NCBI GenBank assembly: GCA_019843655.1
Contig: JACDQD010000006.1
Span: forward strand, 22,214,246-22,278,245
DNA length: 64,000 bases
Origin: Lethocerus indicus
Taxonomy: Eukaryota > Arthropoda > Insecta > Hemiptera > Belostomatidae
Reading direction: 5' to 3'
Position 1 is the stretch's first letter; every line of letters starts with the position of its first letter. The notes under the pieces were generated by a model. The model made no database searches. It was not told the origin of the DNA and saw nothing but the letters and a program-made list of their open reading frames with translations. Made by a program: the position numbers and the translations under genes. This document shows, in pieces, positions 55,791 through 64,000 of the stretch.

Positions 55791-58700
55791 AGGTTTCGGC
55801 TACACCACATAGCTAATATGGCTGGAAAGGTTGTTGCACGGAATTGTCCATTAATTACTCCGATTAGAGACGTCGCTTGTTTACTCATTCAGCCCTAGTT
55901 GTTGTGTTGATTACTTGTCCCCATTTATCACAATATACAATCCGATTATTATATTTACATATATATCAGTTGACTCACCCGTTCCTGTCGAAGGAAACTA
56001 AATATCGATCCCTTGGGTCATTGATAATTAATTATAACAAAAAGTTGGAATAAATACAAATATTAGTGAAGGAAATTAAGTTCAATTATTTATGCAATAA
56101 GTGCTACGTGTGAAACGTGAAAATTGTGGCTTAAAAACGTTCACGAGCTCACGATCGAGAGCCGAATGAGAGGGGGGTGGCTGCCTTGTGCACAGTAACC
56201 CGCTTATTCGAATATTTGTTTGTGCACTCGGCCTAGGAAATAAAATTACCTAATTCAGGCGAAGAGTTAATTATCAGTTAACCCGGGGCCTGCCCGGTGA
56301 CGCAAAACCGTTCAATCGATCCCAATATTGTGTACAACCCGACAGTTCGCTGTAATTAGAGCCCGCGTTCGGTCCTGGTTCGAGTTTCCTATAAATTGAT
56401 ACAATCTATTTTTACTCGACGTCATAAACGACCGCTCCGCCCTGTTGGAAAGAGGTCGCTCCAAATAATAACTTGAAACTTCAGACTGCCGATCACCAGT
56501 GTTAAAAGGGTGCTTTACTTTTACTCCCTTTTCCTAAACAATTCAGCATCATTAAAATAGGCAAGTAAATATGTGCCCTTATATCAAACGATAGAGGGGA
56601 AAAGTTATTGTTATTGTTATGATATTTCATTATGCGCGTTTCCATATATTACTCTCTTATACATTACACTTGTTTAACATTCTTGTCTTGAACTATTTTA
56701 TGAGCCTTTGTATTAATAGAATAGTAAGTATGGAATTTACTAGTGTTAGTAGGCTCTAAAATATCAGGTGTATTTATTTTTATCGATTATTATTACAGGA
56801 CTCGTCTAATGACATTCTCATTTATGGTTACATTTTGTTCGCTATTACTGTAAGGCTTTCCATTAAGTTATTATTCTTTACCATAAAGTAAACGAGTTAT
56901 GTTATTTTCTATATCGATAATTTTCTCATGAGAGAAGCATGCATTACGAATTCTCAAACTGCAAATAAACATTGTTCAAGAAAATGTTTCAGTTGCCTGG
57001 ACGAAATTTAATTTCTTCGTATTTGCATCACGAAAATTCTCCTTCCACACCTGTGGCTAGAGGGAATAACATGGTTCTTCCCTCGGGGAACCGACCGGAA
57101 TACGAATTCGGCTTAACACTTCCGCTTAAACCTATTAAACTGCTGCACATTGGAGGGTGCGCTTAGTGACCGAAGTAAATCACAAATTAATAACGCCCTG
57201 AGCTTATTCTCGTTGTTTACAAAATAATTATGAACCGCCGGTAACACCGCAACTATTAGATGTTTAAATTAATTCTTTATACATTAAAGTGCAGCTTTGC
57301 AAGTTTTAATATCTATATAAGATTACGTTTTGTTTCTGTACAATATTATGCGTAGCGAGGAATTTCCGCCAGATTTTATTTGGCTAATGGAGGTTGTAAT
57401 AAATCGTCATAATAAGATGACCAGGGAACTACTCTGAAAATGAATATATTTCAACCAGTTTTCAAACCAGACGGTTATAAAGAGGGACTCGGAATGAAGA
57501 GAATGTTTACTTGAGAGCATTAATAATGTAATAAACGACGGGATCCGCATTCGTAGTAACTGCCTGGGCGCAATATCTTAATAAAGCGGCTTTATACCGG
57601 ATTAGATCCTGCAGTCCCGCTACACTAAACTTCCGGGCAAACTTTTTATCTCGTTGAAGCATCTCAAATTTCTGGAACAGGTGAGATAGCTTCAAACGGC
57701 CGTTTCAGTGTTAAGATTGAAGAGAAGAGAATTCAGGAAAATAGACCTATTTCTGTAATTTTGTATACTGAATTATTTTTTGATATAACTCACTGAATAC
57801 ACCATTGTTATCTATGTAATCCTTGTTCTCAGTTCTATTTTAGCAATGAGAATTGAGCATATTTTTATAACTAATAAAAACTTTATATTCAATTACGAAT
57901 TTTTAATACGTTTGAATATTGAATCAATCCATTTTTATAACCTGTAAATAAAACTTTATTGGCAGTGACCCGATTGAATTTTGCTGACCAAATTTCTTTC
58001 GACAGACATACAATATAATAATATCACTCAGTGTTAAAAAAAATAAAAGCCATTTTTGAAAAAATAATAAATATAAAGGAATTAACTTAAGTGCGTTCTA
58101 TTTTCCACAACATTCTCCTTTTATTTGTTGGTTTATGTTCTAAAATTGTGCACGGTTTGTTTTTGGGCATTCCAGTGACGGCCACTCTGATATATTACGA
58201 TTAAATAATGTAATGAATCGCGTCTTTGATGACCCATGAAAAGAGCATCCTTTCAGAGACTAATGGGTTCGTATTGAACGTTCGAAAAAGTGTCAGAACT
58301 TGTTCTGAAACAAATGGGACATAAAAAGCGGAATTTAATGGAGCACTTTAAACTGAGTATGGAGTTCTTAGTGCCCTTGTAGAAAGTGGATTATATTTAA
58401 GAAAATTTAAACAACTGATAGCAACGTTACGGAAACGCGATTTTTTCCTGACGTCGAAGAAATATTTAAACCGATCTGATATAGAACGAAATATGAGGAT
58501 GATCCAGAAAATCACAAGTGACTATAAATCTATAGGCTTTGTTAGTCAACTTAGGTTATGTATCAAATATGAATCGAGGCCGCAGGTCGACGCCGTTTGT
58601 CGTCCAACGCGGGATTAACGATTTATCGCCCGACCGAATTGGAGATACTATTTTATCTTAAATCCGGCATTAACCTCAAATTTTTATCCGGTAACGGCGT

Positions 58701-60103
58701 TCCGGTCTTATGGGAAATAACGGTCCCGTGGGCGTCGAGTGGAGTCCCCGGGCAGGGCGGGGGGCCCGAGGCAGCTAATATTTCATAGTGGCCGAACCCC
58801 ACACTCAGACCCAGATCCCGGGTGCCCTCCGCCGTGCAATATTCCTGCGGGGGAAAAATAAAAACGCAAGGATTGTATTGTTTTCTTTAAGTTGCCAAGA
58901 GGATGATAGGTCTCATTAAATCCGAGAGTGATTCCTCAGGCCCTTAGCTCCAGAGTAAGAGTGCAGTGCTATTAGCTAAAGTAAGTGTACAGAATTAAAA
59001 AATAGGGCAAGAAATACAGCCTTGCTTGCCGGCAGGTGCCAAGTACCGCGGCTAGGTTTTTATAGCGTAAAAATTAAGTGGAAAACGTTTGAAAGGACTT
59101 TTTTTCGGGATCCAATAATCGCACGCCACCCAGTGTGCATGGTCACGGCCATGTGAAAAACGGAACGCATGTCCAACGCTACTTAATAAAAAAACGGTAG
59201 CCGAGCGGCCGAAAGCCGATTTATGGCTCAATCTATTAAGCTATAAAAATATTGGGAAAATATCGCGGCTTGATTTCATGTACACGGGTGCTTATTTAAT
59301 ATTCTCGGGAACCGTGTGTGTTCGCCGGGTTCGCATAGCGAAAGCTGCGGCGGATTTCAAACTTTCATGACCGCCGAAGATTAGGACCGCCGCTCTATCA
59401 TTTAATATTCATGCATGAGCGATGGGATTGATCCGGTAATGCGTTATGATCATTGTAATTTGTTTCTTCGCCGAGTTAATGGCCTGTCTCCCGTTGATGG
59501 ATTCTCGCATTCAGAATCAATCCGAGCAATTGGAGTGGAATATAATTATAGTTCCGCTAATAGACGCGCCATTATCGACTCTCGTTGTCCTTTTTGTTTT
59601 CTTCCGTATTATATTCAAAACAAATTATTCATTAGCGGAAAAAATAGGACGGAATAAATTACTGTATCCATAAATATTAATTAAGCACTTGATGGGGGTC
59701 TAATGTTTAAATGATATTTCGTGGACATACGCTCGATTTTTCTAAGTTTATTTTATATTTGTATATAGCATGTAGGAGTGAGATATTTTTCAACCATTTA
59801 TATAACCACGTACTAGATTTTCGTTTTACCGTTTGTTGTTTATCTTATCTCGTTTATTTGTAACTGTGCTGTACACATATGATCCCCTCCGATCTAATAA
59901 TCTGGGAGAGCATTATTGATCACCCGGGTACTTGAAATTATGACGTGATTGTTATTTCTGTTTTAGAAATAAAGCGCGTTAATTAGATACTCCTCAGAGA
60001 TATATTATGTCGGTATTTAATACCCTACGAGCTGTCAATATGCCTAAGTAGCTCAGAAATATATTGACAGAAGCCCGCTTACGATAACGAGCAAGAATCT
60101 TGT
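54439..60103. other. Non-coding stretch, no gene recognised
   Basis: About 5.7 kb. CpG-rich islands lie near 54.93-55.33, 56.15-56.45, 58.57-58.85 and 59.2-59.6 kb. An AT microsatellite is listed separately. The minus-strand frame at 57,507-57,695 is charged and helix-like but unrecognised. Confidence 0.5.
55734..55786. repeat. (AT)n microsatellite
   Basis: About 52 bp of alternating A and T. Confidence 0.95.
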
Positions 60104-60139
60104 TACACCAAACCCCTCGCAGACCACCAAACACGTATT
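60104..60139. mobile_element. Foldback MITE, copy M (terminal 36-bp relic)
   Basis: ACACCAAACCCCTCGCAGACC followed by ACCAAACACGTATTT matches the extreme outer end of the family arm, with an A-to-C change in the ACCACAAAAC terminus. The rest of the element is missing. Confidence 0.75.
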
Positions 60140-62511
60140 TAAAGTTAGTTTATAATATCAGTTCTCAGTTTAAAATCGCATCTACATATAAAGACCGTGT
60201 TGCATATAAAAATACGGTGGACTCTGGTTGGAATTTAATTACGAAAACCTTCCTGCGCAGTTCTTAGTTGTGGGGTCAAGCATTGTGCGGACACTGCGCA
60301 ATATATTAGGGAGGGGGTTTGGGTTTCGAAATTATCGAAGAATTTGGGTTTTGGTGGGTATTAAGCGGTTGTTTGATAGTAGGTGCGGGGGGCGGGGATA
60401 GAGGGGAAAGCCGCCCGGCTAATTTCCAGAATTAATGATCGGAATTAATCTCCAGCTGAATGACTAGACCCGTATTAATTGAAGCGGAATTAAATTGTAT
60501 TCGACTCCATAAATAGACCGGGGGTCGTTAGAATTGTGTGTGTGTGTACGAACCCCCCCCCTACCATGCCAACTTGTCTATGTCCCTAAAGTCCACCACT
60601 CCGGCAGGCTCTCTTTTGCCCGCAATTGTATTTTGTGCCCCCGCCATTTGGCGAATATTGGAGCTGGATAATGCGGCCCCCTCTGACTGACCAACGGCGA
60701 CGCTAATTCAGTTTGTACCGAATATAACTCCTAGACGATTCGGTAGCCGCACAGCACACTCACTCAATTAAAACAAGTCAATCGGAGACATCGAAAATCA
60801 TTTTGGGATTTTGGGGATTTGGATTTTCTTTTCCTTCAGCCGATAAGTGAAAAAAATTTTCACAAGAGAGAAGGCACCGGTTCCTTAAGATCGTCGAGAA
60901 ATTTTTGATAGGATTACAACCATTAAATGGAAATTTATTAACAGAAATATGCATGCACGAAATCAGGAATGGAATTAATGCAGCGGATGTTAGAAATGGT
61001 GTAAAATTACGAATGGCTCCGTGACCAATTATTAGATCTATCAAACCTTTCGGCCTTATCGGTGATATATAACGGCGTTTGAACAGTGAAACCAACCGAC
61101 TTCCTCACAAATTAGGCGAAATGACCGCACAATGCCCAACTGCGGGGGTTTCCCGTTGGAGCGTAATATTTGTACGTTTTATGAGACCGTCAGGGCCGGG
61201 AGGATAAGAGCAAAAATAATGAAACGAAATAGTGGGACTACAGCTGCCCCGCAGGATTTTACGGGGCGGCCGCCGGGGTGGAAACTCGGGACGGATACGG
61301 GGAACGGATACGGTCGGAGTTGTGCGGCGGGCTACGGTTGTCTCGCTCCCACTGCACGCTCCTCCACGTCCTCTGTCTCTGTCAGCTCTCTCTCCGTCGG
61401 CTAGCGGGTAGGGCTAGCTCCGCTAGCTGCTGGCTGGCTCGCGGCCAAACCACAGCTAACCACATCGATCTCCAGCACACGCACCCCTTCCCAGCATCCG
61501 CTCTACCTGCTTCTCCCCTCCTATCTCACTTTCCCACCATTATTCCCCTACTGATTTAACTACTGAATTTGTAAATTTAGAACGCTATATATAGCTCTTA
61601 TCTCCCGCTCGTTGATTCGGCCCTCAGACCAGTTTCAGCATCTAGCTATTGTTGGTATACTTTTACGCTTTGAAAGCAATCAGAAAATAACTGTTATTTC
61701 CATCAAATTTACTGACGGAATGGTACCGATCTTTGCAGGTACTAAATGAAGACTAAATCAGAGAGTGGAGACGGAAGAACGCATGACTAAACGGGAGATT
61801 TTAAAATTGAATCAATTGATTCATAACCCTTACGTAAATATGTATATATATATATCCGATAAATCGGAACTATATAAAAATGTAATTCTCGAATTTTGCA
61901 CTAAGAATGAAAGCTTATAATGCTTGAAGTTAATGGTGAAATATGAGTATTTTTAAGTTTATTTATTACCATCGAAACCGTGAATTGGAATCACTTCGAA
62001 GTTGTAATTAGGATGTAGTCTACATTTGTAATGGGTTTTATTTTATATTTTATTCCTCCCTGAGTGACATTTCATCCTGCATAATCCGCGATGTAAGCTC
62101 TGTTTTACGGCCGAATATAACCTTAAGTTTATTGTGGGAGGAAATTCAGGCTGGAGAGGTTTACGTTGATGTTTTGTTTTACCTCCAAATAAAACGCCTC
62201 AACTTAATAATGTTTCTGAGGACATTACCGTCGTTGAGGCTCCTCTGATGCTTTTTAACGATGATCATTTTTTCTTTCACCGCTTAAAACAGCTTTCGGT
62301 TTCCAGTCAGAAACTGTGGCTTTAGACTTTTTTTAACCCAGGAGACAGAATATTGCAGAATCTATATAACAATTTCTTAAAATTTCATTCGAAAGATAAA
62401 AGAAAATAGAAATGTTTTGACCTCTTTACCGGCGGCGTTAACATGTCGGATGGATTTTCGCTGCGGGAGATACAGCAGCGCCAGCTGGACCCCTCAATAA
62501 AAGGCAGAAAA
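60140..62511. other. Non-coding stretch with promoter-like GC-rich island
   Basis: GC-rich islands lie at about 60.28-60.7 and 61.12-61.55 kb. The second holds a CT-rich segment and three GCTAGC hexamers within 60 bp. Open frames there (61,132-61,404 and 61,278-61,559) overlap in different registers and have no motifs. The minus-strand frame at 60,778-61,095 is unrecognised. Confidence 0.5.
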
Positions 62512-62590
62512 GAAATTAAGTTAGGCGTAGGTCGTTTTCCGTGTTCCAGTTTTCCCGAGAACGGATGCTTAATGGAACCACTCAGACTTT
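62512..62590 (+). repeat. Duplicated ~80-bp element, first copy
   Basis: GAAATTAAGTTAGGCGTAGG and TCGTTTT, then about 30 bp less alike, then CGGATGCTTAATGGAACCACT. The same order of blocks recurs at 63,758-63,836. The two copies lie on either side of foldback copy N. Confidence 0.8.
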
Positions 62591-62841
62591 TCCCGTTAGG
62601 GAACGGACGAAGGATATTTTCCCGACATTCGGAAATAAAATTCGATTAAACGCTAATGACTTATTTAATACCCGCAGCTTTATTTGAACTAAAGGGGTAA
62701 ATATAGGAGTAAATAAATTTACTGAAGGGTAAATATAAATAATTGATATTTCCTCACTTTTTGAAATATAAATTTAAGAATAAAATTATTAATATTATTA
62801 GTCACTAATGCAGAACGCTTTGCAAAATAGTTAAATCATTT
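62591..62841. other. Short non-coding spacer
   Basis: AT-rich, with nothing recognisable. Confidence 0.6.
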
Positions 62842-63567
62842 GTAGATTTCGTGTGTTCCTGTCTCCCCTCGCTGGTTTGTTCTTTTGCTAGACCGGTTTC
62901 GTCTGCCCGCCATCCTCAGTAGCGGTGTTAGTCACGTTGGCACTTTGGATATTCTTTCGGGCATCCTCACTGCACTGTCAGTGTGACATGTACTGTGGTG
63001 GGTTGCCTTGTCGTGGGTATATATGTCTTGTCATTGTGTTTTTCGGGATGTTGTTTGTCTTCTTTGGGTTGGGAGGGAGTTTGATAATCGGCTTAAGTCT
63101 TTGTCGGATTATCGGTCAAAATTTAGGGGGGGGGGTTATTTAGAAGTATTAGCAGGGCGAATATAGAATCACTTTCGGAATTAATTTTTTATGCTGCTTT
63201 GTTTGTTTTTGAAAATTTCAATGTTCTCTATTATATCCATCTCAAATGAAGTTCGTTGGATGCACAACTAAACGAACTTTAGTTGAATGCATCCCCTTGC
63301 CACCCTCTGGGAGGCGGTGCTCGTGCATCCAACGTACTTTAGACGAACGAATAAACGAACAAATAAAAACCTAAGACATACAAGTGACAGTGACAGTGCA
63401 GTGAGGATTCCCAATAAACATCCAAAGTGCCAAAAGTGACTAACACCGCTACTGAAGATGGTGAACAGCCGAAACCGGTCTAGCAAAAGACCAAACCAGC
63501 GAGAGGAGACATAAACACACGAAATCTACGGTATTCCAACCCCTCGCAGACCACAAAAAAGGTATTC
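62842..63567. mobile_element. Foldback MITE, copy N, with a replaced loop
   Basis: The left arm runs from GTAGATTTCGTGTG to about 62,996 (GCACTGTCAGTGTGACATGT). The right arm runs from about 63,379 (ACAAGTGACAGTGACAGTGC) to the terminus (CCTCGCAGACCACAAAAAAG then GTATT). The usual loop is replaced by about 380 bp of unrelated sequence. That insert includes a T/G-rich segment, a poly-G run and a diverged 60-bp monomer of the 36.8 kb minisatellite (63,276-63,335), followed by the start of another unit. The sequence ACAAATAAAAACCTAAGA lies just before the right arm and also follows the 37.5 kb array. This copy shows the satellite-bearing variant with both arms present. Confidence 0.88.
63276..63345 (+). 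repeat. Diverged minisatellite monomer inside foldback copy N
   Basis: ACTTTAGTTGAATGCATCCC, then TTGCCACCCTCTGGGAGGCG and GTGCTCGTGCATCCAACG, aligns block by block to the 70-bp unit at 36.8 kb (ACTTTAGTT, CCACCCTC, GGG.GCG, GTGCA, CCAACG). The unit is about 60 bp, with deletions in the second half. A second unit starts at 63,336 (ACTTTAGACGAACGA) and is cut short. Confidence 0.8.
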
Positions 63568-63757
63568 TAAATTGAATAATTTGATTCTAAGCTTTTCTTT
63601 TACATTTAAAGAAGGCGGTTTTGTCGTTTTATTTAGTTTTTCAGTCGTTCTTTCCGGTTGTTTGTAAAGTATAAGAGGATATAAGTATAACCGTTCTCAC
63701 GACTCACTCTTAAGAGTGGTGGTTCCAGCCCGTGTCCGACGTTAAAAGGCTGACTCT
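63568..63757. other. Short non-coding spacer
   Basis: AT-rich, with nothing recognisable. Confidence 0.6.
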
Positions 63758-63836
63758 GAAATTAAGTTTGGCGTAGGTCGTTTTAAATGTTCCCGGGACC
63801 CGGGGTGTCGGATGCTTAATGGAAGCACTTGGACTT
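63758..63836 (+). repeat. Duplicated ~80-bp element, second copy
   Basis: GAAATTAAGTTTGGCGTAGG and TCGTTTT, then a diverged middle, then CGGATGCTTAATGGAAGCACT. It shares two highly conserved outer blocks with 62,512-62,590 at the same spacing. The sequence after it (to 64,000) is GC-rich with C- and G-runs and no recognised gene. Confidence 0.8.
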
Positions 63837-64000
63837 TGTGCGCCCCGGCCGAGTCAAGGGCGGAATTTATCCGAATAAAAACAGATATCGAAATCCCGAT
63901 GGGGCCTCCCCCCCCAAAGGACAATTGTGGGGGGGGGCTGGAACTGACCCGGTTACACAGACAAAAAGGAGTCCTCGAATCGAATCCACGCACAGTCCAA

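Noticed and set aside
55649..55888. Open frame with Ile-Tyr repeat (-)
   Set aside because: Translation of the AT microsatellite.
57507..57695. Charged 62-codon open frame (-)
   Set aside because: It looks protein-like (alternating hydrophobic and charged residues) but matches no family, has no splice signals that stand out, and is short enough to be chance.
60778..61095. 105-codon open frame (-)
   Set aside because: No recognisable domain and mixed composition. Probably chance.

Overview
This is AT-rich eukaryotic nuclear DNA, most likely from an insect. Three things point there: (i) it has no long ORFs, no operons and no ribosome-binding sites; (ii) it holds five 5'-truncated copies of one Jockey-like non-LTR retrotransposon with arthropod-type RT C-terminal motifs (WTYGIELWGS, RIQRFQSKVLRT); (iii) it is crowded with small non-autonomous elements and dinucleotide microsatellites. 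The insect call, and any finer placement (perhaps a hemipteroid or other hemimetabolous insect with a large genome), is inference. No complete host gene can be supported. The long AT-rich stretches alternate with short GC- and CpG-richer islands. This would fit a gene desert or very long introns around a large gene.

The dominant feature is one foldback (long inverted-repeat) element family, with fourteen full, partial or relic copies spread over the whole window (3.2, 11.0, 17.6, 21.9, 23.4, 26.0, 27.0, 29.6, 32.9, 36.5, 46.5, 52.8, 60.1 and 62.8 kb). Complete copies have inverted arms of roughly 150-200 bp and a loop of roughly 130-150 bp. Several copies have candidate target-site duplications of 7-12 bp. 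Two subfamilies can be told apart by a short duplication in the loop. In two copies (36.5 and 62.8 kb) the element is linked to a 70-bp minisatellite monomer and to an identical 18-bp downstream sequence. This suggests a variant of the element that carries a satellite array inside it, and it is the most novel observation here.

The LINE fragments lie at 14.5 kb (+) and at 15.8, 24.4, 44.0 and 53.9 kb (-). Three have recognisable target-site duplications and A-rich tails. The 53.9-kb copy is flanked by near-identical direct repeats of about 59 bp, unusually long for a target-site duplication.

The only candidate for host coding sequence that I would defend is at 44,668-44,812 (+). It is a short open segment with a textbook signal peptide ending in a strong GTAAGT donor, inside a GC-rich, G-quadruplex-rich island. 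It could be the first coding exon of a secreted or membrane protein with a long first intron. Other items are strong G-quadruplex motifs (24.1, 44.9, 45.0, 51.3 kb), CT/GAGA tracts, AT microsatellites, perfect hairpins (5.5, 12.4, 29.5 kb), a diverged ~120-bp direct repeat (16.9/17.5 kb) and a duplicated ~80-bp element either side of the last foldback copy (62.5/63.8 kb).
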